Assembly: GCF_003362755.1 (NCBI RefSeq)
Contig: NZ_QKRA01000006.1
Location: 62,001-126,000 of the forward strand
Length of the DNA: 64,000 nucleotides
From: Marinomonas piezotolerans
GTDB taxonomy: Bacteria; Pseudomonadota; Gammaproteobacteria; Pseudomonadales; Marinomonadaceae
Direction: 5' to 3'
Each line of letters opens with the position of its first letter. The first letter of the stretch is position 1. The position numbers and the translations under genes were made by a program. Shown here in pieces: positions 27,285 to 35,965 of this stretch. The notes beneath the pieces were generated by a model. That model made no database searches, was not told where the DNA came from, and was given only the letters and a program-made list of their open reading frames with translations.

Positions 27285-27755
27285 CTAAAACTCCGACTTA
27301 TCAATACGATAACGGCGCATTTTTTCAATCAATGTCGTCCGCTGAATTTGCAACAGATCAGCGGCTTTGGACACGACACCGTTTGCTGTTATTAATGCAT
27401 GACGAATCAATACAGACTCTAAATGGCGCACATATATATTGAGGTTAACAGCTTGTGTCCGAGGCATGTTAGGCGTTTCAACTAATCGATTGAGGATGGG
27501 AAGCAACTGTTCTTGACGCCATGGAATAGGGCAGCACCAGACCAATGCGTCTTGATCAGACAAGGAGGAGTCCCGCAACCAAATAGCGGGCAAAGGAAGC
27601 GCAAGCTGAGAAATATCTAACACTGCACCAACCACAAAAAAATCGACTTGTTCTTGCCCTTCTGGATCAAGTACAACATCAATCCCCAAGAAATGGAGCA
27701 CCGGTATCACGGCTTGGGTTTCTTCTTGATTAACACCAATCAAACAGGCTTTCAT
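27285..27755 (-). CDS. Short FleQ-like regulator lacking the AAA+ domain
   Basis: The 156-residue product has only the two ends of FleQ/FlrA. Residues 1-92 are a receiver-like FleQ N-terminal domain (VIPVLHFLGIDVVLD near the start) without the phosphorylation residues. Residues 105-150 are a Fis-type DNA-binding helix-turn-helix close to that of FleQ (VVSKAADLLQIQRTTLIEKM). Only about 12 residues separate them, whereas a FleQ protein of about 490 residues has the AAA+ ATPase domain there. The frame is open and continuous, with no remnant of Walker A or the GAFTGA loop, so this is a clean domain loss rather than a frameshift. It holds the fleQ place, directly upstream of fleS. It could bind FleQ-type sites but cannot activate sigma-54 or bind c-di-GMP the FleQ way. 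Confidence 0.85.
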   Translation of the reverse strand: MKACLIGVNQEETQAVIPVLHFLGIDVVLDPEGQEQVDFFVVGAVLDISQLALPLPAIWLRDSSLSDQDALVWCCPIPWRQEQLLPILNRLVETPNMPRTQAVNLNIYVRHLESVLIRHALITANGVVSKAADLLQIQRTTLIEKMRRYRIDKSEF

Positions 27756-27823
27756 GATTCTCTAAATTATTGACACTAGTGATCATCAGACTGTAGCACA
27801 GAGTTATTCACGAGGCATGATTT

Positions 27824-29491
27824 TCACTGCTGCAATGCAGCAATAAATTCTTTATACGGCAGAGGTTTATAGTACAAAAAGCCTTGAATCAAGTCAGCAT
27901 TCGCGGCTGACACCCACTCAGACTGCTCTTGCGTCTCGACTCCTTCTACAACCACCTCAAACCCCAAGTCATGGGCCAATGCAATAATATGAGACATGAT
28001 GCTCTGTGCACGCCCATCTTGTTCCAATGCATCAACAAAGCTTTTGTCGATTTTAAGTTGATCGATAGGCAGCTGAAATAAATAGCTCAACGCAGAATAC
28101 CCTGTCCCAAAGTCATCCAAGGAAATTTTCATTCCCATCGTTCGCAGAGATTGCATGACTGTATTAACAGACTCTTTATCATCTAAAAATGTACTTTCTG
28201 TCAGCTCAAGTTTTACAAATTTTGCTAATGAGTCATTATGCTTGGACATCAGCGTGTTCATTTGACCTAAAAAGCCATCAGCTAAAAAGTGCTCTGTGGC
28301 GATGTTTACACTAATAGGGATAGCAGTTCCGTTGCCTTCCAATGTATCTAGTGTTGCTAACACCTTTTCAACCACCAGTAGTCCGATATCATTTATCAGC
28401 CCTGCCTTTTCCGCAACGGGAATAAAGATACCAGGAGAAACAAGACCTCGCTCAGGATGAGGCCAACGAATTAGCGCTTCTGCACTGACAATTTTTTGTG
28501 TTTTGGTACAAACTTGTGGCTGGTAATACACTGCCAATGCCTTCTGATCAATCGCGATTCGCAGTTCAGACTCCAAGCGAATACGTTCTAGCACTTCAGA
28601 TTGCGCCGATTCTTGATAAATAGCGATAGGCTGCTTTTGTGTAGCAGAACTCAAAGCTGACACGAGTTGCCGCGTTAACTCAGATGACCCCACCAGCCCA
28701 TCAGGCAAACTCATCGCTACGCGAACACTCTCCAAAATAGAAACATTGTCATCAACATTTAACTGCCCCGAAAAGTATCGCACCAGTTGCTCAGCTAATA
28801 CGATGAGACAGTCGCTAGAAGTATCCAGCATAACGATCGTAATACTGTCACTTTCGACACGATAAAGAGCATATTGATGGTATTCGGTATGCCCCTCCAA
28901 TAAGCTACGCAGAGCCTCTAATCGATGATTAAAATAAGCGTTCGCGGTGGCGGTGCCGTAACTGTTGTAGATATCATTGTACTTATGAAACTGTAATTGC
29001 AATGCGACGACTGAGCCGAATGCTTCCCAGCGACTACTGTCTGCTTCTAAGCCTTGTAGATTGCTCAAACCTGTTTGAGCATCAATACTTTTAGCCAAGC
29101 GAATTTTTTCTAGCGCCGTTTCGCGTTTACTCAACGCCGCATCAGTACGCGCTTTTAGAAGCACAGGATTGAACGGTTTAGACAGATAATCTTCCGCCCC
29201 AAGCTCTATGCCACGGGCGACTTTTTCCAAGTCGTCTGCAGCAGAGATCATTATAACTGGCAAATGATCAATTAACTGACGCCGCTGAAGCTCCTCTAGC
29301 ACTTCAAAACCATCCATTCCAGGCATCATTAGGTCCAGAAATACTAAATCAACTGCCTGATCACTGATAATATCCAACGCCACAAATCCATTCTCAGCTT
29401 CGACACAATCCTCAAAGCCAAACCGCTTTAAACGACGTTTAAGCAAGTAGCGATTATCTTCAATGTCATCGACAATCAAAATTTTAGGCAT
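27824..29491 (-). CDS. Response regulator with degenerate GGDEF and intact EAL (c-di-GMP phosphodiesterase)
   Basis: The 555-residue protein has a receiver (residues 1-125, phospho-Asp53 in FLDLMMPGMDG, KPFN lysine), a GGDEF-fold domain (about 150-285) and an EAL domain (about 305-550). Where GGDEF should stand the sequence reads VESDSITIVM, so cyclase activity is not expected. The EAL domain keeps its catalytic motifs: AEALIRW, ELTES, LDDFGTGYS, KIDKSFV and EGVETQEQ. It should hydrolyse c-di-GMP under phosphorelay control. The ATG has GGAGG 5 nt upstream and overlaps the preceding response-regulator gene by 8 nt, so it is the output of that operon. Confidence 0.92.
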   Translation of the reverse strand: MPKILIVDDIEDNRYLLKRRLKRFGFEDCVEAENGFVALDIISDQAVDLVFLDLMMPGMDGFEVLEELQRRQLIDHLPVIMISAADDLEKVARGIELGAEDYLSKPFNPVLLKARTDAALSKRETALEKIRLAKSIDAQTGLSNLQGLEADSSRWEAFGSVVALQLQFHKYNDIYNSYGTATANAYFNHRLEALRSLLEGHTEYHQYALYRVESDSITIVMLDTSSDCLIVLAEQLVRYFSGQLNVDDNVSILESVRVAMSLPDGLVGSSELTRQLVSALSSATQKQPIAIYQESAQSEVLERIRLESELRIAIDQKALAVYYQPQVCTKTQKIVSAEALIRWPHPERGLVSPGIFIPVAEKAGLINDIGLLVVEKVLATLDTLEGNGTAIPISVNIATEHFLADGFLGQMNTLMSKHNDSLAKFVKLELTESTFLDDKESVNTVMQSLRTMGMKISLDDFGTGYSALSYLFQLPIDQLKIDKSFVDALEQDGRAQSIMSHIIALAHDLGFEVVVEGVETQEQSEWVSAANADLIQGFLYYKPLPYKEFIAALQQ

Positions 29492-29858
29492 CTGAACCTC
29501 CTGCTAATAGCGCTTCAAATTTCACTTTGAACGTCGAAAAGTCTATTGGCTTACTTTCAAAATCATTCGCCCCAGCTGCTAACGCCTGATCAATATGCTC
29601 ACGCATTGCATGAGCAGACAACGCTAAAATAGGAAGCGTTTTGCCCGCCGCCCTAATTTGAGTAATAGCCTCCCACCCATCGATACCTGGCAAACTTAGA
29701 TCCATCAATACCAGCTCATAATCATATGCCAAGCACATACGCACACCTTCTTCACCGTCACGTGCGACATCCACATCGACTTTCATGCGCTTTAATCGAC
29801 GACACAACATATAAATATTGTCTTCGTTATCTTCTACATAAAGAATCTTAGCTGTCAT
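29484..29858 (-). CDS. Single-domain response regulator
   Basis: This is a 124-residue receiver with all phosphotransfer residues (VEDNEDN, LMDLSLPGIDG, SAHA, SKPID) and no output domain. The ATG at 29858 overlaps the stop of the hybrid kinase gene (TGATG), so the two are translationally coupled. Its 3' end overlaps the phosphodiesterase gene by 8 nt. It probably passes phosphate, or acts as a sink, between the hybrid kinase and the EAL response regulator, in the manner of DivK-like proteins. That role is inferred from context only. Confidence 0.9.
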   Translation of the reverse strand: MTAKILYVEDNEDNIYMLCRRLKRMKVDVDVARDGEEGVRMCLAYDYELVLMDLSLPGIDGWEAITQIRAAGKTLPILALSAHAMREHIDQALAAGANDFESKPIDFSTFKVKFEALLAGGSDA

Positions 29859-32446
29859 CAACGCATCTCTTGAACTATCGACTTCATATGATGAAGGAAG
29901 GAGTTCTCACCTTCCCCACCCTTGCTTAGCACCGCATTCGCTCGCCCTTCCAGCCATTGCTTTTGTTCGGGGGTTAACTCCATTGCGCTCATAATATAAA
30001 CATCTAGATCTTGGCAGACCCCACCTCGAATTTTTTGCAATAGCTCAAAACCATCCATTTTTGGCATCATTAAATCTAGAATCATGAAATCAGGCTTATG
30101 TTCAGAGAGTTTTTCTAACGCCTCTTCTCCGTTTCCTGCCTCAAAAACCGTCACACCAAGACGCTCGAACAACTTGCGCGACGAAATTCTAATTTCCTCC
30201 GAGTCATCTACTAGCAAAACCGACAGAGTTTTATGGGATGTGCTGTTCAGCCGTGGCAAGATACGTTCGATGTCATTTGGCTTAATCGGTTTCACCAAAT
30301 AATCCGTCGCTCCCATACTGAAAGCACGCTCACGCTCTTCCGATACAGAGATAATAACAACAGGAATATCAGCCAGCGTTTTATCAGCGCGCAATGCGGC
30401 CAATGTATCCCAACCATTTAACAACGGCATTTCAACATCTAGTGTTATCAGGTCTACTTGATGTTGACGAGCGAGAGAAAGAGCTTGAACACCGTTAAGA
30501 GCGACAATCACCTCAACATTTGAAGGAATATACTTTTTAATCAGTTCTACACTCGTGGGATCATCATCAATCAATAACAGTGATTTAATCTCTACAGCAG
30601 AATCATCATGTAAATCATTAACGTCTGTAGGGCGCTGAATAGGCATCGAAAAAGTAAATATTGAACCAACACCTACTTCGCTACTCACACTGATATCACC
30701 GCCCATCATTTGGGCAAATTTTCGGCTGATCGCCAACCCTAAACCAGTGCCTTCATGTTTGCGATTAGACTTAGAATCTAGTTGTACAAACTCTTGGAAG
30801 AGTGTCGAAACCTGCTCTTCTGACATGCCTGCCCCAGTATCTTCAATACTCACTCGTAAGCGACTGTCATCTAGTACGGCTTTCAGACTGACTGCGCCAG
30901 TATCCGTAAACTTGATCGCATTGCTAACTAAATTAAACAAAACCTGCTTAAAGCGCGTTGGATCAACCTCTGCCGAACCTAGTTCTGGTTTATCTATAAT
31001 AAAATCAAGGGACTTGTCTGCCGCAAGGGGTTCTGCTGTCTCAACAACTTCTGCCACCAACGCATCTAGATCCGCCCCTTCCAAATGAAGCTCCATCTTT
31101 CCTGCTTCAATTTTGGATATGTCTAGGATCTCATTAATCAAATTCAGTAAATGCTTTGACGCTCGGATGACCCGCTCAAGCGGCTCGACATAATCATCAT
31201 CGCCAAACTCTTTGGCATCTTCATGCATCATCTCAGACAAGCCAATTACCGCATTTAAGGGGGTGCGCAATTCATGACTCATCTTCGCTAAAAACTCAGA
31301 TTTTACCGCACTGGCCTTTTCCGCTTCGTCGCGAGCTGCCTCAGCAGATTCACGGTGACCTTCGGCCTCCAAACGCAATGTTTCAGACTCAATACGCAAC
31401 GACTCTGAGCGGTCACGTTCCTCTATAATCTGAATTTCACTTGATTGTATGCTGCGTTCAATACGACCTAACAAAAAGTAGAAGAAGAACATCAGCAATG
31501 TCGCAATAACGAGAGCCGCGATCGTTACCACCCACTGCAACCAAGCCGTCTCTTGTTTCGCGAGCGTGGCATTTTTGACCACCATCATTTCTGCAAGCGG
31601 CTCTCCCTTACCGTTGAATAACGGCAGCACTGATACATCATAATACTCCTCTGCAAGAGGTACACTGGTCGCAAAGGCTGAGCGTTCAAGCTCACTATCA
31701 CGCTTCATTTGCTCGTATATTGGTGCAAACTCACGAACATTTACCAGAGCATCACTACTGAATACAGACAGCGATTGCTCCGTAAAGGGCACCGCTGGCT
31801 GATTGGTAGCGACCGACGGGTAGGCTTGCATTAACTGTTTATCAACGCGCTCTTCTCGAACAATCAAATTGGCATAAATACCTTGCGCTTTCGCCAACTG
31901 CCGCAGACCAATGGCAAATGGGTAATCGGCAATAAGCATTCCCTCATCGGCTGCCAATACTCTGACAACCCGAAGCACAAAGTCACCAGAAGGGAGCAAG
32001 ACCAAGCCATGTGATACATTATGGCCATTCTCTTCGATCACAACGCGCCTCCCTTGCAGCGCAATATCCAAAGGAAGTAGAGAGGCGGACACTTCAAATT
32101 TCAGCTCACCTGATTGCTTAATCCACGCCAACCTTGATAGCTTCATGCCTGAGACGATTTGCTCGAATACCGTTTCTACAGGGAAGGACTCATCAGATAA
32201 AACGAGCGATTCGATTAAACCAAGACGCTCTGCCATTTGACTTGATGTATTGGACTGCATCTGAAACAGTTGGTCATCAAACTGAGTAATGCGTTCTTGT
32301 AAGCTGCGTTGCTGAGCGCTTTCAAACCAGAACCACGCCACACCTACAAACAACAACCAAATTAAAAACAAAGCGATAGTAAGTGGCAGCAACACGGGAA
32401 TCTTGATTTTTGATAGTCGTTTATCCTGACGTGGCGTGTCGATCAT
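29858..32446 (-). CDS. Membrane hybrid histidine kinase with two receivers
   Basis: The 862-residue protein has a membrane helix (about 17-41), a 260-residue periplasmic sensor region, a second helix (about 303-327) and a coiled coil (335-380). A HisKA helix with phospho-His391 (KMSHELRTPLNAVIGLSEMM), an HATPase domain (NLVSNAIKF, DTGAGMS, GTGLGLAISR) and two receivers follow (about 630-745, phospho-Asp in TLDVEMPLLNG; about 755-862, phospho-Asp in LDLMMPKMDG). It follows the binding-protein gene by 12 nt. The pairing suggests that a ligand-loaded periplasmic binding protein presents the signal. The ligand is unknown. Confidence 0.93.
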   Translation of the reverse strand: MIDTPRQDKRLSKIKIPVLLPLTIALFLIWLLFVGVAWFWFESAQQRSLQERITQFDDQLFQMQSNTSSQMAERLGLIESLVLSDESFPVETVFEQIVSGMKLSRLAWIKQSGELKFEVSASLLPLDIALQGRRVVIEENGHNVSHGLVLLPSGDFVLRVVRVLAADEGMLIADYPFAIGLRQLAKAQGIYANLIVREERVDKQLMQAYPSVATNQPAVPFTEQSLSVFSSDALVNVREFAPIYEQMKRDSELERSAFATSVPLAEEYYDVSVLPLFNGKGEPLAEMMVVKNATLAKQETAWLQWVVTIAALVIATLLMFFFYFLLGRIERSIQSSEIQIIEERDRSESLRIESETLRLEAEGHRESAEAARDEAEKASAVKSEFLAKMSHELRTPLNAVIGLSEMMHEDAKEFGDDDYVEPLERVIRASKHLLNLINEILDISKIEAGKMELHLEGADLDALVAEVVETAEPLAADKSLDFIIDKPELGSAEVDPTRFKQVLFNLVSNAIKFTDTGAVSLKAVLDDSRLRVSIEDTGAGMSEEQVSTLFQEFVQLDSKSNRKHEGTGLGLAISRKFAQMMGGDISVSSEVGVGSIFTFSMPIQRPTDVNDLHDDSAVEIKSLLLIDDDPTSVELIKKYIPSNVEVIVALNGVQALSLARQHQVDLITLDVEMPLLNGWDTLAALRADKTLADIPVVIISVSEERERAFSMGATDYLVKPIKPNDIERILPRLNSTSHKTLSVLLVDDSEEIRISSRKLFERLGVTVFEAGNGEEALEKLSEHKPDFMILDLMMPKMDGFELLQKIRGGVCQDLDVYIMSAMELTPEQKQWLEGRANAVLSKGGEGENSFLHHMKSIVQEMR

Positions 32447-32458
32447 CGGATCATCCTC

Positions 32459-33622
32459 TTAATAGTCTTCAACCGAAAACGTCCAATTCATTGACTGATT
32501 TCCGTCCACAAAACCGGGATAGGTCCGTAACCCCACATTTAAATTTTCCATTACACTCAAGGCGATAACAAGCTGACGCTGCTGTTCTATGTCTTTACCT
32601 TCTTGCACCCACCCCGTAAAACGACGCATAACGTTTAAAGGAAGTTTGATCACATCCGAAGGACTTTTAAGATCAAAAGGGTTGATGACATCTTCTAGAC
32701 CTCTTACTAAGATTAAGGCAGTAACATACCCCTCTAGACCGCGTAAACTGGGCATTAAATAAGGGTTTAACTTGGCTAAGTTTTCAGAATAAGCTTTGTA
32801 AGCCTGTGTCTGTTTAAGCTGACTGCCTAAGAAAGAAAGAACCTTGAGCTCCAATGTGTCGAGCTGATTCTGTTTTACAAGGTCCGGATCTACATCCGAC
32901 GCCAACCAAACCGTTTTAGCACCATAGAAGTCTCCGCCTAATCGTGCTAGCAGCAGATTAATCGTTTTAGAGTCTCCAAGCATGACAACATTTTCATTGG
33001 CGAGCTCAAACAGTTGCTGCACTGATTTTGAGTAACTCATCGAGCTAATGGGATAGGAAACAGCATCAAGTACAACGCCTAAAGGTGCACAAGATCGCTT
33101 TAGCTCGGCGTACATAACACTGTATTCAGGATACGCCACCGTTACTTTAGAGACCCCTCGATCTACAAACTGGCGGCACATGTAAGTTGTCTCTTCACTC
33201 ATCGGTGGTCGAACCGTTAAAACGTTATCATAGTTCTGAAACATCTTAGGCGGAGTGGAGACGCCACCAAGAAATAATATTTCTTTTTGGTCAGCCACAT
33301 TACTGAGTACATCGGAAGTATTTTCCCCACCGCCCAGCATTGCCAATACATTTTTACGATTGGTAAATCGCAAAGCATTCTGACCTGCAAGATCTGAGGA
33401 AAACTCGTCGTCAAGCGCTTCAAGCTTTATGATCTCGCCTTTCACCCCCCCTGCTTCATTGGTTTGTGAAAAAGCGGTTTCTACACCGTAACGATAAGCT
33501 AAATTATCTTGGCCTCTGAATCCAGAGAACCCCGCGCTCATTCCCACGGTAATGTCGGCATATGAATAAGACACCAACATGCACAGACCAAGACCCAGTA
33601 AGCACTGTCTTATAAAAATCAT
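32459..33622 (-). CDS. Periplasmic type-1 ligand-binding protein, signalling operon
   Basis: The product resembles branched-chain amino-acid/amide-type ABC binding proteins (Peripla_BP_6): GMSAGFSGFRGQDNLAYRYG, then GVKGEIIKLEALDDEFSSDL and an NVLAMLGGGENTSDVLS segment. I start it at the ATG at 33622 because AAAGGA lies 6 nt upstream and the protein then begins with a clean signal peptide (MIFIRQCLLGLGLCMLVSYSYA). An ATG 21 bases earlier would bury that signal. No transporter permease or ATPase is encoded nearby; instead the next gene, 12 nt away, is a membrane hybrid kinase. A sensory rather than transport role is therefore likely. Confidence 0.88.
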   Translation of the reverse strand: MIFIRQCLLGLGLCMLVSYSYADITVGMSAGFSGFRGQDNLAYRYGVETAFSQTNEAGGVKGEIIKLEALDDEFSSDLAGQNALRFTNRKNVLAMLGGGENTSDVLSNVADQKEILFLGGVSTPPKMFQNYDNVLTVRPPMSEETTYMCRQFVDRGVSKVTVAYPEYSVMYAELKRSCAPLGVVLDAVSYPISSMSYSKSVQQLFELANENVVMLGDSKTINLLLARLGGDFYGAKTVWLASDVDPDLVKQNQLDTLELKVLSFLGSQLKQTQAYKAYSENLAKLNPYLMPSLRGLEGYVTALILVRGLEDVINPFDLKSPSDVIKLPLNVMRRFTGWVQEGKDIEQQRQLVIALSVMENLNVGLRTYPGFVDGNQSMNWTFSVEDY

Positions 33623-33689
33623 TACGCATCCTTTGACTTCCATTGCTTACATGATTTTTACACAAAATCAGCGCGGTTGCTCAAATAAT

Positions 33690-34373
33690 TCAGCCTAAAT
33701 TAGCCAACAGTGCATCAAACTCATGTATCGCTTGCTCGTTATTTTCATGCCTCGACAGACTTCCTAAAAAAGTAGCTGCCACAATGGTCTTTAAGGTATC
33801 GAGGTTTTCATCATAGTACGGCATTTCATCGTCTGCGGTATTAGCAACCCACCCTGCAATATTTAGACCGTCTCGACGAATCGCTTCCATTGTCAGTACT
33901 GCATGGTTTAAACACCCTAAGCGCATGTTCACAACGACAATGACAGGAAGTGACAAGCGCTTAGCCAGATCAGACAGCAGCTCTCTGTCATTCAATGGCA
34001 CACGCCAACCGCCAGCCCCTTCGACCAAAGCAAGGTCATGAGGCATTAATAAGCTTCCACGCACAAACCCTTCTAAACGAGAGGCACTCAACATACGTCC
34101 CTCTTTCGCTGCTGCTATATGTGGCGCGATAGCCGGCTCAAACACAATCGGATTTACCTGCTCGTAACGCAAATCAATTGAACTGGCTTTCTGAAGCGCT
34201 ATCGCATCGTCATTCATCAACTGACCATCCACTCTTTGAGCCCCCGCCGCAATCGGCTTCAAGCCAATTGTGCGGAGTCCTTTTCGTGTCGCAGCATTGA
34301 GTAAGCCTTTGCAAACATAAGTTTTTCCCGCGTCGGTGTCTGTACCTGTAATAAAGAATTGCTGCTTAGCCAT
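33690..34373 (-). CDS. bioD: Dethiobiotin synthetase BioD
   Basis: BioD closes the ureido ring of dethiobiotin from 7,8-diaminopelargonate, CO2 and ATP. The 227-residue product shows the P-loop FFITGTDTDAGKTYVCKGLL, the substrate-loop lysine in KPIAAG and the VEGAGGWRVPL motif. It is last in bioB-bioF-bioH-bioC-bioD and overlaps bioC by 8 nt. About 45 bp separate it from the following signalling operon, with only a weak AT-rich hairpin there. Confidence 0.96.
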   Translation of the reverse strand: MAKQQFFITGTDTDAGKTYVCKGLLNAATRKGLRTIGLKPIAAGAQRVDGQLMNDDAIALQKASSIDLRYEQVNPIVFEPAIAPHIAAAKEGRMLSASRLEGFVRGSLLMPHDLALVEGAGGWRVPLNDRELLSDLAKRLSLPVIVVVNMRLGCLNHAVLTMEAIRRDGLNIAGWVANTADDEMPYYDENLDTLKTIVAATFLGSLSRHENNEQAIHEFDALLANLG

Positions 34374-35172
34374 GTTGCACCTTTTTTAAACGAATAAATG
34401 CTACGCAATAAGACAGGGGGATCCCCTTATCATGTCGATATTTGTTTTCATAACAGCGCTCAAATAGCCGCCATGTTGAAGGACTTACCCTTGAAGATTC
34501 GCCGGTTAAGATGGAAGCTCCAACTTTTTTAAGAGAATAAACCGCCTCACGAACCGTCGGATACCAACTCACTATTTCGTCTTGTTCGGCGACACAAATG
34601 TCAAATCCAGCCTTTTTACAAGCATCCGTCAATGCCACCATATCGCTGTATTGATTATGGTGGATACGTCCGTCGACATGACGCCACGTTTCTTTTAATT
34701 CAGGCATGGAGCCTTTTAACAACGTGGCAAATACTACTGAACCATACATTTTGGTAACGCGATGCAATTCTTTGAACAATGCATGTTGATCAAGACACCA
34801 CTGCAACGCTAGGCTAGAAAAAACACCATCAAATACCTCAGAGGCAAAAGGCAACGATTCCGCATCCGCACAGACAAATCCTTTGGCATTATTTTTTTGA
34901 CGTGCTTGAAGCAACATTTCGCAGGATAAATCTACCGCGACAGGTTCAACACATGGATGTGACGTTTGGAATAATGGTAAAGCTCTCCCTGTGCCGGTCC
35001 CCAAATCCAACCACCGTTCTGGGGCATCTGACGTTGCGACATAGGTCATAAGGCGCTGCAAAACAGCTTCTTGAAACGTGGCATAATCGTCATAAGTAGC
35101 CGCTGCCCGTGAAAAGCTAGCGGCTACTTTCTGTTTGTAAAAAGAACTGGATTTAGCGGACTGAATGCTCAT
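34366..35172 (-). CDS. bioC: Malonyl-ACP O-methyltransferase BioC
   Basis: BioC methylates malonyl-ACP so that it can enter fatty-acid synthesis as a disguised pimeloyl precursor. The SAM-binding motif WLDLGTGTGRALPLF, VAVDLS and the family-typical N-terminus (KVAASFSRAAATYDDYATFQ) are present. I start it at the ATG at 35172, giving 268 residues and a 20-nt overlap with bioH. The open frame extends 42 codons further into bioH, but those codons give sequence unlike any BioC. BioH, the esterase that later removes the methyl, is encoded just upstream. Confidence 0.94.
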   Translation of the reverse strand: MSIQSAKSSSFYKQKVAASFSRAAATYDDYATFQEAVLQRLMTYVATSDAPERWLDLGTGTGRALPLFQTSHPCVEPVAVDLSCEMLLQARQKNNAKGFVCADAESLPFASEVFDGVFSSLALQWCLDQHALFKELHRVTKMYGSVVFATLLKGSMPELKETWRHVDGRIHHNQYSDMVALTDACKKAGFDICVAEQDEIVSWYPTVREAVYSLKKVGASILTGESSRVSPSTWRLFERCYENKYRHDKGIPLSYCVAFIRLKKVQHG

Positions 35173-35959
35173 TAATGTACTGTTGCACCATGGCCACAAA
35201 CTGCGGCTCATCTTCAATAAATGGCTGATGTGAACATTCAGGTAAAGAGATAACCGTCTGTAAAGGATTCGAAGGGAACTCTGCGATTGTCTTAGCACAG
35301 GACACTAACGGGTCTTGTGCCCCAAACATATGTAAATTTGGCACATCCAATAACTCAATTTCACGCCGAACATCAAGGTCAGATAATAGCCCTAAGCCTC
35401 GGCTTAATGCTTCAGGGTCAATTAGCTCTTTGGGCTGAAAAGATAACAGCCGCTTAGACACTATTCTCTCTTCTTTCGCACCCTGTGACTGCAAGGCCAA
35501 AAAGCGTTTAAAGCCTTTCTCTGGCATCTGTGCGACCAATTGAGAGAATTGCTCAAAGGTCTCTCGCTCCATACCGGATACCCACGAGTCGGAGGCCACA
35601 AACTTTGCACTGCTGGCGATGGTAATCACCCCTTCAACACAACTTGATCGGCGTGCAGCAATATAATTGGCAATCATCCCCCCCAGCGACCACCCGACCC
35701 ACCAGCAAGGTTTAGGTGCTGATCGAATCAGTTGCTCGGCTAATGCATCAATATCGTAATTAGGGCCAAAACGGTTACGTTTATGCCAATCCGGGTCTGC
35801 TGAAACGCCAGGCAAGTTGGCAATCACTACATAAAAATCACGACTCAAATGGCGTGCCACTCCGTGAAATACCTCTTTAGGCATGGCCCAGCCAGAAACA
35901 AAGAAAATCGCAGGATTAACTGGATTGCCAATAGCTTCTGTTTCAATAGGAGTACGCAT
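35153..35959 (-). CDS. bioH: Pimeloyl-ACP methyl ester esterase BioH
   Basis: BioH hydrolyses pimeloyl-ACP methyl ester, ending the chain extension started by BioC. It is an alpha/beta hydrolase of 268 residues with the nucleophile in WVGWSLGGMIANY (GxSxG), the acid in FGAQDPLV and the histidine in SLPECSHQPFIEDEP. The oxyanion region is FFVSGWAMP. It is encoded between bioF (6-nt gap) and bioC, the arrangement seen in Pseudomonas-type biotin operons. Confidence 0.95.
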   Translation of the reverse strand: MRTPIETEAIGNPVNPAIFFVSGWAMPKEVFHGVARHLSRDFYVVIANLPGVSADPDWHKRNRFGPNYDIDALAEQLIRSAPKPCWWVGWSLGGMIANYIAARRSSCVEGVITIASSAKFVASDSWVSGMERETFEQFSQLVAQMPEKGFKRFLALQSQGAKEERIVSKRLLSFQPKELIDPEALSRGLGLLSDLDVRREIELLDVPNLHMFGAQDPLVSCAKTIAEFPSNPLQTVISLPECSHQPFIEDEPQFVAMVQQYINEHSVR

Positions 35960-35965
35960 AAAATA

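Noticed and set aside
33644..33689. AT-rich hairpin (GATTTT/AAAATC) between bioD and the binding-protein gene as a terminator
   Set aside because: Six weak A-T-rich pairs and no U-tract; too weak to claim.
35173..35298. Longer bioC frame with a 42-residue N-terminal extension
   Set aside because: The extension lies wholly inside bioH, has no resemblance to BioC and lacks a better ribosome-binding site; the ATG at 35172 gives the family-typical start.
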